This document shows, piece after piece, positions 49,720 through 61,519 of a stretch of DNA of 64,000 bases. Below the pieces are notes generated by a model. It searched no databases. It saw nothing but the letters and a program-made list of their open reading frames with translations, and was not told the origin of the DNA. Position numbers and translations under genes: made by a program. The DNA is from Welwitschia mirabilis (Eukaryota; Gnetophyta; Gnetopsida; Welwitschiales). The DNA lies in assembly GCA_051453625.1 (NCBI GenBank), contig JBOZIK010000001.1, positions 200,142,171 to 200,206,170 on the forward strand, in the 5' to 3' direction. Each line of letters begins with the position of its first letter. Positions within the stretch are counted from its first letter, which is position 1.

Positions 49720-50215
49720 TAACTTCCACTAATCCCTCCAAGAGTTTCCAAGCATCATCCAAAGTTAAGTTGAGTAAATTTTTGCCACATGAAAAATCCA
49801 CTAGTTTCTTAGTTCATCTATTCAATCCACTTTAGAAATAGTTAACAAGTTCTTCTCTTGAAACTTCATCTATGAGATTGGATGAAGTGATAATCATAAG
49901 TTATAACATAATCATCATAAGGTTGTTGGATAGAGTTGGTAATTTTTCTTCTTATTTTTCTCATGGTTATTTCACATATAAACCTTTTTATAAAAACATA
50001 TTAAAGTTGGTTCTAAGTCTTAAGGCTTTTATATGGAATAGTTTGCAACCAATTTTTAGCCTTTCATCTAAAGGTAAAGGAGGAAATGATCATGTAAGTC
50101 CTATTGGTTACCTTCTTTTTTCATTACCTAAGGTAACAATTAGTTGTTCTATTTTAGCTAGGTATTGACAAAGAAATTCTTCATCATCTTCTAAGAATTT
50201 AGGGTAGGCTTGCAA
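49720..50215 (-). pseudogene. gag relic of inner element
   Basis: Minus-strand reading from 50215 gives FLCQYLAKIEQL, LPLDERLKIGCKLF and, further on, REELVNYF (about 49832-49866) and NLTLDDAWKLLEGL (about 49733-49775). The last two match the plant gag pattern L-L-x-Y-F-Y-x-G-L...D-x-x-x-G-G-x-x...T-P-D-D-A-W-x-L-L-E-x-L-A. It lies just downstream of the primer site. Several stops; order of the small blocks suggests local rearrangement. Confidence 0.65.
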
Positions 50216-50936
50216 GTTTTTTAAGTTCCACATCATCTCCATTAGGTAGATCAAAATGGTTCTAAATCACCTTTTTTTAAAGCTATCATGTTCTTAAGAG
50301 TTAATGAAGTAGAAGCTAATACATTTAAAGGTTTATAAGAGAAAAATATTTAAGAGATAGTTCTTAGAGGGATTTAAAGAAGACAGTTTATGAAATAAAA
50401 TACTTTCATAAATAGGTGAATTACTTTTAGAAATATGCATATGAAAAGAAGAAAATCATCTTCTTCTATTTTATATTTAAATGAAACGTTCTCACTTATA
50501 GTTCTTAAATTGAAATCCACTAACTCTTATTGAATGACTTTGCTAATAAATTACTCTCATGATGGTGCTTTTTCTACATTATTATTCCATTGCATTTTCA
50601 CAAAATGTTAAACAAACTCCTTTACATCCAAGTAGAAACATACTTCTAGTCCACATGAAGTGCAAGAATGCTATAGTAACAATGGATGTGGTTTTTACTT
50701 ATATTTCATGAAGCATAAAATGTAAATCAAGCTTGTTGTAAATAATAGTAATCTCTAATGTTAAAATAAAATAAAATAACAGAAACTCAAATGCAAGATA
50801 AACTAAGAAATAAAAATTACAAGTCAATATAAAGAAATGAAAAACTATATGTACACACTACAGAAGTAAATATATTAAAATCAAGTTACCTACTTGAATA
50901 GTAAAAATCAATCTTTCAAACTTTCTTAGACTCTTA

Positions 50937-50953
50937 CCTGATAACAACACCAA
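50937..50953 (-). other. Primer-binding-site relic of inner element
   Basis: Minus-strand ttggtgttgttatcagg is adjacent to the 5' LTR end. It is a decayed ttggcgccgttgccggg. Confidence 0.6.
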
Positions 50954-50955
50954 TT

Positions 50956-53639
50956 TATTGGGTTATGTGTATTGTATTCTTCTTATCTTTAATTAATCAT
51001 CTTTAAATATAACCTATAATCTCAGTATCTAATTTATAGAAACACATACTAGTATAGATGCTCTAAAGAGAACTTATAAGTATATCTAGTGCTTTATTCA
51101 GAAAATGAATTAGAACTATTTTATATTCAATTTTAAAATAATAAATAAATAATAATACAATTTTAAATGCAATGCAGAAATGAAATTTAATCTAAAATAT
51201 TGTTTAATAGCCAAGTTAACCAATTTATTTTCACTTTAATTAACCCATATAATCTATATCAATTATAAGTTAATATTACTTTAATTGTTACTGACATAAA
51301 CTATAAATAAGATAAGAGAGAAAGCGGTAGAACCAATCTTACATCATATTTAAAAGTAGTTAACCCTTTATGAAAGAAACAAAAATCAACACCAAGGTAA
51401 GCTTCTTTCCTAATCTAGATGGGTTCTTTTCTTGATTAAACTTCAAATCATCATAAGAATAATTAATGTATGAAAAACTAGAAATAGCAAATCTAAGAGG
51501 GATATATATAGTTTTGGAGTGACACTTTAGGTTACCAAAGAGCAATAACTGATAAGGGGTAATCATATCACTAATTTAATAATGGATGAAATACATTTTA
51601 CATTTATTAAGGTTTTCATCCTCCTGGGTATTATCCAAATGACTAAGTGGATAAGATGTAATCTTCATTTCTAATGGATGACTATTCTCCATGTGTCTTC
51701 TTGGTGTAATGCCTGAGTGTCATACATCTCATGTCATCTGAATGATTAGGTGGATGATTATTTATGAAAAAGTAATCTTTCTATCTTTGTATACTAAGAG
51801 TTACTTAAAGGTATCATCTAAATGATGAGGTGGATGATAGTCCTTTTATTTCTTCTATTTCTATTGACCATCTTCTTATGTCATCCAGATGATTAGGTGG
51901 ATGACACTCCTTTTGAAACCTTCTCTATTTTAATTGTCATAAATAGACTTTTTGTTGGTCGTTGATGCTTTATTCTACTAGATTTGGCCTTCCTTCATTC
52001 TTTGCAAGTGCATTAATCATGATTAGATATCTTAGGAATTTGATCATGGATTCTAAGTTGATTAACTCATCATAATACCCTTCTAAAGAGTTGATTTTGA
52101 TGGTATAATTTATTATTCTTCATGAATACTAGTTAGAGCTATCTTCAAATTGTGATTCCACTTAAGAATTAGATGTCATTCTCTGACTATCATCTAGACA
52201 ACTAGGTGAACAACACTTCTTTTTCATCTTTTATCCATGTTGCTCATCACTTTTTAGTTCCATTGGACCAATGATGCTTTAGATAATTTAAGATGTCTAA
52301 AATATGTTAGAAAATGATTCATAATATTAGAAATTAATTCCTCATTTGATTATCTTGATAGATATTTAAATTATTCCTTAATTTCNNNNNNNNNNNNNNN
52401 NNNNNNNNNNNNNNNNNNNNNNNNNNNNNNNNNNNNNNNNNNNNNNNNNNNNNNNNNNNNNNNNNNNNNNNNNNNNNNNNNNNNNATAAATAAGATAAGA
52501 GAGAATGTTGTAGATATGATCTTACATCATATTTAAAAGTAGTTAACCCTTTATAAAAGAAACACAACTCAACACCAAGGTAAGCTCCTCTCCTAATCTA
52601 GATGGATTCTTTTCTTGATTAAACTCCAAATCATCATAATAATAATTAATGTATGAAAAACCAGAAATAGCAAATCTAAGAGGGATATTTATAGTTTTTG
52701 ATTGACACTTTAGGTTACTAAAGAGTAATAACTGATAAGGAGTAATCATGTCACTAATTTCATAATGGATGGAATACATTTTACATTTATTAAGGTTGTC
52801 ATCCTCCTGGTATTGTCTAAATGACCAAGTGGATAATATGTAATCTTCATTTCTAATGAATGACTATTCTCCATGTGTCTTCTTGGTGTAATGCCTGAGT
52901 GTCATGCATCTTATGTCATCTGAATGATTAGGTGGATGACTATTTGTGAAAAAGTAATCTTTCTATCTTTGTATACTAAGAGTTACCTAAGGGTATCATC
53001 AAAATGATGAGGTGGATGATAGTCCTTTTATTTCTTCTATTTCTACTGATCATATTCTTATGTCATCCAGATGATCATGTGGATAACACTCCTTTTGAAA
53101 CCTTCTCTATTTTAATTGTCATAACTAGATTTTCTATTGGTCTTTGATGCTTTATTCTACTAGATTTGGCCTTCCTTCATTCTTCGCAAGTGAATTGATC
53201 ATGATTAGATATCTTATGAATTTGATCATGGTTTCTAAGTTGATTACTCATCATAATACCCTTCCAAAGAGTTGAATTTGATGGTATAATTTATTATTCT
53301 TTATGAATACTAGTTAGAGCTATCTTCAAATTATGATTCCACTCAAGAATTATATGTCATTCTCTAACTATCATCTAGACAACTAGGTGAACAACACTTT
53401 TTTTCATATTTTATTCATGTTGCTTATTACTTTTTGGTTCCATTGGACCAATGATGCTTTAGATAATTTAACATGTCTAAAATATGTCAGGAAGTAATCC
53501 ATAATATTAGAAATTAATTCCTCATTTGATTATCTTGATAGATATTTAAATTATTCCTTAATTTCTTAGAAACCTATCAAACATACCTATAATCACACTC
53601 TAATAACACTAACAAATTGGCCAATTTTTCCTTGTAAAA
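50956..53639 (-). mobile_element. 5' LTR of inner element
   Basis: It matches 39378-41952. It contains a 100-N gap (52386-52485) with 1.08-kb direct copies on both sides (51303-52385 and 52486-53565), so the real LTR is about 1.5 kb. Confidence 0.8.
51631..52214. repeat. Spaced gatga-type motif array in 5' LTR
   Basis: Copies lie at 51631-51655, 51733-51757, 51813-51839, 51881-51906 and 52190-52214. The best matches share tcatccagatgattaggtgg. The first part, tcatc..gatga, is an imperfect palindrome. The array recurs in the duplicate (52800-53390) and in the 3' LTR. Confidence 0.6.
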
Positions 53640-53644
53640 CCCAT

Positions 53645-54240
53645 CCCCTCCCCCTCTCCAACATCTTTTTTTCCCTTTCTTTTCCTATAGTTTTAGGTTA
53701 AGGTAATAGTATCAAACTTAAAGCATGGGATAATGGATATAGAAAAATTTAAATCATAGAAAACTTCTAATACTTGAAAATATTAAATCCATTTATATAT
53801 AAGTCTATACAAAATTTTATAATATCTTAAACAACATACTAAGATCATTTTATAAGGTTAAAAAGATTTTCTAAGAATGTACTTATCATGGTAGATTCAT
53901 TTTTGGAGATTTTTATTTTTAAAGGATTTATCTTTTTTTAAGTTTATTAAGATCTTTAAAAAAAGATTAAGATTCAACATTAGTGATCCACCTTTCTCTA
54001 TAAGTTATTATTTTGGTGCATGTGGTAAAGTGTTGAATGTCATGTAGTTGGGGTTGCTTTTAAGGGTAAGTCCTAGTTATTTATAAGGTTTGCACAAAGG
54101 ATGATTTTCTAAATTTTCAAAAAAAAAAATTAAATATATTTTAACTAAGAAAAGACCTTCAAATTTATCCATCGAGTTCTTTTCTATTGCATTAAATATA
54201 TATAACTTTATATCCACATTTCTAAAGAACATTTTTACTA
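53645..54240 (-). mobile_element. Outer element, pol-start region, no clear coding
   Basis: It lies between the protease-end relic of the outer element and the nested insertion. Minus-strand frames are broken and no RT is found before the insertion point. cccat at 53640-53644 is the right TSD of the inner element. Confidence 0.45.
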
Positions 54241-54840
54241 CATTTCTATGGTTAATGAAAGTATTAGAGATGGCTAGGAATGGTTTTCTAAGATAAGGAA
54301 GAATTGATCTAGGTTATCTTCTATTTCTAAAACCACAAAGTTCATAGTGTAGTAAAATGTATCTAGTTGTGTCAAACATTTTCTATTATGCTTGTGGGTA
54401 TCTTGGTTGAGTGGTTACTAAATTGTAGGTTCATTTTAGTGTTTTTTAGTTCTTGTAATCTAATTTCTTTTCATAATGAGTAGGACATTAGGTTAAAATT
54501 GATCCATGAGTCTAGTAAGGCTTTTTTGATCTTTTTTTTCTTATGACATATGAATTTTTTTAGGAACTAAGTTTTCTAAAATTTTGTATAAGTTTGGTTT
54601 AAACTATAGGACTTAATTATTCAGTTAAAAAGGCTTTTCTCTTAACATTTATTTTTTTCCTTTAATATACACATGTCTTTAAGGAATTTAGCATAAGATG
54701 GGACTTGCTTACAGGCATTTAAAAATGAAGTATTTGTTGTCACTTCCTTAAAGATCTATAATGATGTAAATAATTTAGGAAATGGGACCTTTTTTAATTT
54801 CTTATGTCTAAATTCCCATGTCCTCGTCTGTATATTTTTT
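54240..54840 (-). pseudogene. gag end and protease relic of outer element (Athila-like)
   Basis: Minus-strand reading gives NACKQVPSYAKFLKDM (about 54671-54720), a strongly Athila-type motif (x-Q-M-P-x-Y-A-K-F-x-K-x-I) just before protease. Later comes RKPFLAISNTF (about 54258-54295), the post-protease G-R-P-F-L-A-T motif. The catalytic DxGAS between them is not readable. The orientation agrees with the minus-strand call for the outer element. Confidence 0.65.
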
Positions 54841-55439
54841 TCAATTGTAAGTGTTTTTTTAAGTAAGGTATTAGGTGTAGAAGGGACATTTATAGATAGT
54901 TAGACATGTTCATTAATCTTTGTAATACTCCTACATAAGATAGCATCAACTCTCTTAACTTTCTCTTCTTACTTAACACAATATATAATCTTTGAGTTGG
55001 GAATGGATTAGAATAAAAGCTTATCTTATTATCTCTCATTAAATATGGTACATGTGTAGGTTGTAGTTAAGAAAAGTGATTTATTTCTTATTCTATATGT
55101 TAAATAATTTGAGTCATTCATTTATTAATTTTCTTTTGCTTATTGTTCATATTTAACTAAGCAGCTCTGAATTATTTTAGAACATCCTCTAATGACTTAC
55201 TCCAAGTTTGACTAGATGGTTATGAAGTAGAGTCTTTATATCATGATCTCTTCCATGAAATGCTAAGATGAGTATTCCAATTTAAGATGTAAGAATATGC
55301 AAAATAAAATGATAGTTTTTAGTTTCTATTTTGGTTTTACTAAAAAATGCCTCTTAGCTTGTATAATACTCACTTGTATAATTACTAATTCTTTATAGAG
55401 TGAAATTATAAGTAAATTCACTAGTTTTATTCTTTTTAT

Positions 55440-55650
55440 AAGTACATTTAGCACATATAGCTCCACCACTATTTGTTTTGAATAGGTATTTCAAGGTTAT
55501 CTAACCTTTTAGTAATGTGTTCTAACTTTTGAGTAAGATTATTTTTTCATGTAACTTGTACATCCTTTATCTCATGTGGATTTGGAGGCATGTTTGACTC
55601 CTTTACTATTTATATAAGTTTATTCCAATTTTTAGAGATATTAACTATGT
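55440..55650 (-). pseudogene. gag relic of outer element
   Basis: Minus-strand reading gives MPPNPHEIKDVQVT (about 55560-55605), then NLTQKLEHITKRLDNLEI, a coiled-coil-like segment, and CAKCTYKKNK, possibly a decayed zinc knuckle. Its N-terminal part is present again in the opposite orientation at 56830-56975. Confidence 0.45.
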
Positions 55651-57470
55651 TTTATAAAGTTTTTTATGCTTCATGTAGCTCTTTATTCTTATGCTTCATG
55701 AAAAACTTTATAAAGTTTTCATGAGTTTTGGTAATAGAATTATACCACCAAAACTCATGAAACCTTTATTTTATATGAATTATTCATTATTCATAGATTA
55801 CTAGTTATGACATGTATTCATTATGAAAAACTTTATAAGATTACTAGTTAGATGCCTTGTGTTAAATAGCATAACTTTCTATACCATTTCTTATTGGTTT
55901 TTCATAATACAAAATTAACAACTTAATTCATGTCACTATCACTTTTATTAAAGTTATTGTAACTTTCCTAAATTTGTTCATCATTCAAATGATAAATTAT
56001 GTGTTTCAATGGTTTTTTCATTTTACATTAGTAATCTATTATGAAAATCTCCTTATTGATCTTGAATTCTCATGTATCATTGGATTAGACCTGCTATTTA
56101 TTGACTTCATAGAGAAAGTAACAAATAACTAGAATACCAATCACTTCTAAATAACTTTAACATTTATTTTTCCCTAGGTTATTTAGAACCTATATTTTAT
56201 ATTATTGAAACTTTGACTAAAAATTAGTTGATATTCTTTTATTTAAATTAATCATGATTAGTATAGATATAGATAATATCCATCAAGGGCCACCTAGGAT
56301 AATCTTTAAAAGCATTATGAAAATCTAAGTTTTTAGACATACCTTATTATATGGTATTACCCCCTCACATAAATAGAATTAAAATTAAATCGTCTATCAT
56401 AACTTTAGTACTCAAGTTCCATGATTTAGATTCTAAAGATTCTTATGAACACTTAAGATAATTCAAAGCTTTAAGTTCAATCCTAGGATATCAAGGTAAA
56501 GTAGGTAATATGAATATTTTCCCCTTTTCCTTTATATTAAAAGTAAAATATTGGCTATGCAACCTAAAACCTCATTCTATTAGGTTATGAAGATATTTTA
56601 CATAAATGTTTTTTAAAAAATTACTTCCCAATTCTAATGAACTTAGAATTAAAAATATGGTCTTTTAAGGACAAAATAAATAACCTTTCCATAAGTCCTT
56701 AAAGTACTTAAAAAGACTTATGAAAAAGATGTCCACTACATAGTTTTAAGACTTGAAGGTTATTAAGATTTTTTAATAAAGAATAAGTGCACAAGTCAAG
56801 CACCTAATAGATTTGATGTGTAGTAAATTTTACATTTAAAGAACTACATGAAGTATGAAAAACTTTATAAAACATAGTTAATATCTCTAAAAATTGGGAT
56901 AGAGTTATATAAATACTAAAGGAGTCAAACATGCCTCCAAATCCAAATGAGATAAACGATGTATAAGTTACATGANNNNNNNNNNNNNNNNNNNNNNNNN
57001 NNNNNNNNNNNNNNNNNNNNNNNNNNNNNNNNNNNNNNNNNNNNNNNNNNNNNNNNNNNNNNNNNNNNNNNNNNNNNNNNNNNNNNNNNNNNNNNNNNNN
57101 NNNNNNNNNNNNNNNNNNNNNNNNNNNNNNNNNNNNNNNNNNNNNNNNNNNNNNNNNNNNNNNNNNNNNNNNNNNNNNNNNNNNNNNNNNNNNNNNNNNN
57201 NNNNNNNNNNNNNNNNNNNNNNNNNNNNNNNNNNNNNNNNNNNNNNNNNNNNNNNNNNNNNNNNNNNNNNNNNNNNNNNNNNNACATGAATTAAGTTGTA
57301 AATTTTGTATTATCAAAAACCAATAAGAAATGGTATGGAAAGTTATGCTATTTAATATAAGGCATCTAATAGAAAATGTTTTTGATTCTGAAAATATTCA
57401 TTTATAAAATAAATGTATCTATGAATAATGAATACATATAAAGGTTTCATGAGTTTTGGTAATAGAATTA
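55540..57470. repeat. Long inverted repeat (arms about 55540-55940 and 56823-57470)
   Basis: 56823-56975 is the reverse complement of about 55545-55690 with few changes. After a 308-N gap, 57284-57380 is the reverse complement of about 55846-55940, and 57440-57475 continues with the same gttttggtaatagaattat tract as 55724 but in direct orientation. The arms run into an N gap, so either a real inversion duplication or a contig-orientation error could explain it. Confidence 0.75.
55717..55762. repeat. 16-bp stem hairpin
   Basis: 55717-55732 (tttcatgagttttggt) is the exact reverse complement of 55747-55762, with a 14-base loop. It lies at the point where the left arm of the large inverted repeat changes alignment, suggesting a rearrangement joint rather than a terminator. 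Confidence 0.8.
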
Positions 57471-57716
57471 TACCACCACTATCTAAAACTAAGAATGCAA
57501 GAAAAACATAATCCTGCCTAGGTAGAAGTGCCATTCCTCATATAGATCTAAAGTAAATGTATGTAGATTCATGTTCCTATGATCCATATGCTTCTTATTC
57601 CTAAATTACAAAAAAGTTTTTTGAAATATAATTTTGATAAAGGAATATCTAAAAATGGAAAAAATAAAAAAATCTCACAAAGAACAATGGTTCTTGGTAA
57701 GTTAAGAAACACTAAT

Positions 57717-59164
57717 TGTAACCCCTAAAAATACTACCAAAAAGTTATTACTCCTTGACTTCTATAATAAATTATGATCTATGGAATATTTTACNNNNNN
57801 NNNNNNNNNNNNNNNNNNNNNNNNNNNNNNNNNNNNNNNNNNNNNNNNNNNNNNNNNNNNNNNNNNNNNNNNNNNNNNNNNNNNNNNNNNNNNNCCTAAC
57901 TACTGAGGTATACATAATAGTCTTAAATAAGAAACTATGTTATTTTACTTTTTCATAGGTAATTCTAATGTTTATTCTTTCACTGGGATTACAAAGATAC
58001 TTCAAATATTACAAGAATTATGAAAGTATTTAAACATAGTTTGGATAGAATAAGAATCTAGAAAGTAATTGAAAAAAAACTTTAATTGATTAAATATCTT
58101 CTCTAGAAAATTATGAATAACTATGTATAAAGTAATACATCATGAAAACCTTGATTATTCATTATATATTCTAAATATAGTAAAAGTATAATTAACAAAA
58201 ATATTACATCTTATAATGAAATGTAGGAAAATAATAGGATAATATGAAACATACCATCGATTAACATATCAGTCATCTAAATCCTAAATAGCATTAAAGG
58301 AATAAATCTAAGAAAAAAATATGAAATAAAATTTAAAATATACTATTTCATAACTAGTAGTTTTAATCTAATTAAATATGAAAAAGTAAAACAAATTTGA
58401 TCATAAATCAAAGTGCATTTACCAATTATGCAAACAATATAGAAAATACCTAATCATAATTCAAGATCTAAGGAAAATCATGATAAATTCTGTATGATTT
58501 AGCTATTTTCTTATACCTAGGGAGGGAGAAAAAATGTTTACAAACTCATCATAAGATAATCCCTCATAATAGTCATTGGAATTCTATATCTAAATGATAA
58601 AATGTTTTGATGGATGAACATAGATAATGATTTGATAATGGTGAATCCTAATCTCTAAAATCAATGAGAACATGAATGATAAAGGCTGATTAATCCTTGA
58701 GTTAGGTTATGTTTTTATAGCTTTTATTAGAATGAAATATATTCATTAGCTCATCATTATTATTGATAGATGTGTATGATGGATTTTCTTAGGTGGAAGG
58801 ACATAGACACATAGCCCTTAATCTTTATAAACTAGCTTAGCACTAGGTAGGAAGGTTGATTTGTTAACTTGTTATCTAATTAGCTTGTCCTTTATTATAA
58901 AATCCATTTGGCCCTAGAATGCTAGTGTTATCTATAGTGGTGATGGTGGATGTAGGTCCCTTTTCTTATTAATATCTAATAAGGTCTAAGCAATTCAAAA
59001 TTATGTATAAATAAAATATCAAAATTTAGTCCTTATTAATAACAAGTTCAAATGAATAAAAATAGTTAATAATAAATTAATCACAAATATGATATCTATA
59101 ACCCTAAAAATATATTATTTTTCTAAGTTTATGGGCCAAATATGCAAAAATTCAAGTGTAAATA
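57717..59164 (-). mobile_element. 5' LTR of outer element
   Basis: It pairs with 35664-36949. It starts tgtaacccc on plus and ends gtgtaaata. It contains a 100-N gap (57795-57894). The adjacent primer-site position on the low side (57690-57716) is too decayed to type. Confidence 0.7.
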
Positions 59165-60531
59165 GAAATCTTTAGTCTCTTTTACTCTTTCTTTTCTATT
59201 TTCTTTCTTTTTCTCTTTCTTTCTTTTCTTTTTTTTTTTTTTTAAGTTTTTTGTTTTGTCCCTTTTCACTTTTCTTCCAAGATGATTTTACATTTCTTGT
59301 TAATGGTATTTAATAGAAGGGGTTGTGGAATTCAAATAAGCTAATAATGAAGTGTTGTTAAGATCCATTATCTCTAAAGAATTTAAATCATTATCTTCTT
59401 TTATAATTTTTAATTCTACATATAAATTTTATTTGAAAATATCTTGATAATTTCTTATATTTAAAAATCAAAAGATATTATATTTTTATCATCTTTAATA
59501 ACTAATATATGTTTATTCTTTTCTTATGAATATTCCTCTATATATAACTCAATCTTTTTAACAAGTAAATATTTTTTTAAAATACTCTTATGAAGATTTA
59601 AAAATACTTTTAAATTTTTTAGAGAAGAAATGAAGTTTTATTTTTCATTATAAAATTTAAATCAAATTTAATTACTTATGTAGAAGAAATATCTTCATCT
59701 CTTATATTCATGAATTTCTCTTTGGTTCATATATCATCAAGATTTATTTCTTCATACTTTTCTTCTTATTATTATTCTTCTTCTTTTTTTCTTTTTGGTG
59801 TAGAATCCATTTCCTTTTTGGAATAGATTTTATTCTTGAACTAAAAGTATAAATTTAAATCATTTTTACATGAAAGGTAAAATTTTTTACCTAATAACAA
59901 TGATAAATGCTATGATAAAAATAACAAAAAATGTTTCAAACATCTATTGATGAAATTCGAATAAGAACTATTTCATGAAAAGGAATATCATATTTGTCAA
60001 TATTTAAGCTTGAAAATTGGAATAAGATTTAGGGGTAAAAAGGAATTATAATCTATCCATAAAAAGTAGCCCAAATAGAAAAACTAATTGACAGCTAATC
60101 TTAGAATCCCATATATTTAGTATAATAAGCTAAAAAACTAGCTTAATGAATACGTCCACTTTAAAATTATGTCAAATGAGTTTAGAATAAATTTAAATAG
60201 ATTAAGGACTAATGAATGATAATCCTTGTGTTAATGGAGTGGTTACACATGAGCAAAAATTATCACCAAAAAAGTAGGATGTGAATTTTATAAATGTAAC
60301 CCTTTATTAATGCAAAGTCAACATCATAGTATAATGTGATGTATGACAAGCCTTTCTAGGCTTCTAAAGGCTTAGAGACAAGCCTAACTATTTGCTAAGG
60401 AATTATGCATGTCCATTAGTCCATCACTTCTCCTACAGTTCCAAAAAAAAAAGAAAATTTGCAATTTTTCCTCTAATGTATGTATATTTTTTGCTTAGCA
60501 TAATTTATATAATTACTATAAAATAAGCATT
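59165..60531. other. Unassigned AT-rich DNA right of outer element
   Basis: It begins with the TSD gaaat and a long pyrimidine tract (59170-59290, ttctttctttt and poly-T). No domain recognised on either strand. Confidence 0.4.
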
Positions 60532-60840
60532 CACTATTAGAAATATAGGCTTTTCATAGATCTTTTTAAGGCATTTATCATATGAAAACCTTTTTTAGAT
60601 TTGTTTTTAAACAAACACCTTAAAAACAATGAGACAACATTTTTATGGCATTTATTAAAATGAACAACTTAAATAACTTGATTTTAATCTTAAATTTTTA
60701 AGGAGTTTATTAAAATAAATGCCTTAAATAAGTCGAGTTTAATGAACCTCTTAACCTTTTTGTTAATACACTTTAAAATATTCTACATGCATGTCACCTT
60801 ATTAAATGTAAATAAAAGATTCTATTTCCTCCACGCAGTT
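60532..60840 (+). mobile_element. Probable CACTA-type transposon terminus
   Basis: cactattagaaatatagg at 60532 resembles the plant CACTA end CACTACAAGAAA. It is followed by about 250 bases of short subterminal repeats in both orientations (aaggcatttat, aaacaaacacctt, aaggagtttattaaaataa, atgccttaaata), as in EnSpm/CACTA elements where the ancestral unit is aaggcgttt. No matching end (TAGTG) was found downstream, so the element is truncated or longer than I can see. Confidence 0.5.
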
Positions 60841-61112
60841 CTTCCACATTCAAAAGCATCAAATGTTTGGGTATCTTTAGTAGAGGATGTAAATCTTAAT
60901 AAAAGAGTTTATTCTCATCTATGATAACAATGGCTATAAAGAAAAAATTCCCTTAGAAAATTAGCTAAAATCGGTGACAGTGAACTTATGGACTTGATCG
61001 ATAGTGATCATCATGGACTTAGTCTTCCTTATATCTTCCATTATATCGACTTTGAATTGACTACTGCATCTTGGAAATGTATTGAAGGAAGAATCATTGT
61101 CTTAAAGAAGTA
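60820..61112 (+). pseudogene. Open coding-like segment, unknown
   Basis: One frame ends at 60924 with PHSKASNVWVSLVEDVNLNK. After a frame change, another runs LRKLAKIGDSELMDLIDSDH and LPYIFHYIDFELTTASWKCI to a stop at about 61109. Base composition is less AT-biased than around it and the residues look gene-like, but I cannot name a family. aggtttgt after the stop could be a splice donor. It may be a captured gene piece inside the CACTA element or an exon of a broken host gene. Confidence 0.3.
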
Positions 61113-61314
61113 TATGTAGGTTTGTATTCTTAATCTCTTTCTAATTTCTAAAATTTGAAATTTCTTCCCTAGGGCTTTATTCATCCTTTTTTAGATCTTT
61201 CAGGATCATTTGACTCTTGTTGTTTCAGTCATTTGAAAGTAGTGAAATTTTATTTGAATTCTAGATTATTTCTATATTTTTCTTTGTCAAAATATGTTCC
61301 TGACATATTTTAGA

Positions 61315-61450
61315 TTTTGCTCCTTCACTAACNNNNNNNNNNNNNNNNNNNNNNNNNNNNNNNNNNNNNNNNNNNNNNNNNNNNNNNNNNNNNNNNNNNN
61401 NNNNNNNNNNNNNNNNNNNNNNNNNNNNNNNNTTTGCTCCTTCACTAACT
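61315..61450. repeat. Short overlap across a 100-N gap (61333-61432)
   Basis: The same 18 bases (tttgctccttcactaac with a neighbouring base) end the left contig and start the right one, so the 100 N probably represent no missing sequence. Confidence 0.8.
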
Positions 61451-61519
61451 AAATCAAAAGTTCACTTTTTTATAAATTTTTTTGAATCTGTAAATTTACT
61501 TACAGTGTGGATTAACTTG

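Larger units (their letters stand above)
39378..53639 (-). mobile_element. Athila-like Ty3/gypsy element (inner, nested), degenerate
   Basis: LTRs 39378-41952 and 50956-53639 (about 1.5 kb each once gap duplications are removed) flank an internal region. Read on the minus strand it has gag, protease, RT, RNase H and integrase relics in Ty3/gypsy order. A primer-site relic (50937-50953) adjoins the 5' LTR and a polypurine tract (41953-41965) adjoins the 3' LTR. The TSD is tccat (39373-39377) and cccat (53640-53644). RT box and active-site wording (YxFLxxYSGYNQ, FMDEF) are Athila-like. Every domain has stops; autonomy is lost. Confidence 0.85.
35664..59164 (-). mobile_element. Athila-like LTR retrotransposon (outer), split by a nested element
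   Basis: LTRs 35664-36949 and 57717-59164 align along their length (for example the shared tacctagggagggagaaa block near 36336 and 58517). Flanking pentamers gatat (35659-35663) and gaaat (59165-59169) match at four of five bases. A polypurine tract lies inside the low-coordinate LTR (36950-36957, caccccta on plus), so transcription runs on the minus strand. The 39378-53639 element is nested in it. Gag and protease-end relics are seen; RT, RNase H and integrase were not found in the remaining 6.5 kb, so it was probably deleted or non-autonomous. Confidence 0.75.

Noticed and set aside
49872-50168. 98-codon plus-strand ORF
   Set aside because: It is the antisense of the recognisable gag relic of the inner element.
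55717-55762. Hairpin considered as a terminator or MITE
   Set aside because: No T-run, no TSD and no second copy as a unit; it coincides with the edge of a larger inverted repeat.
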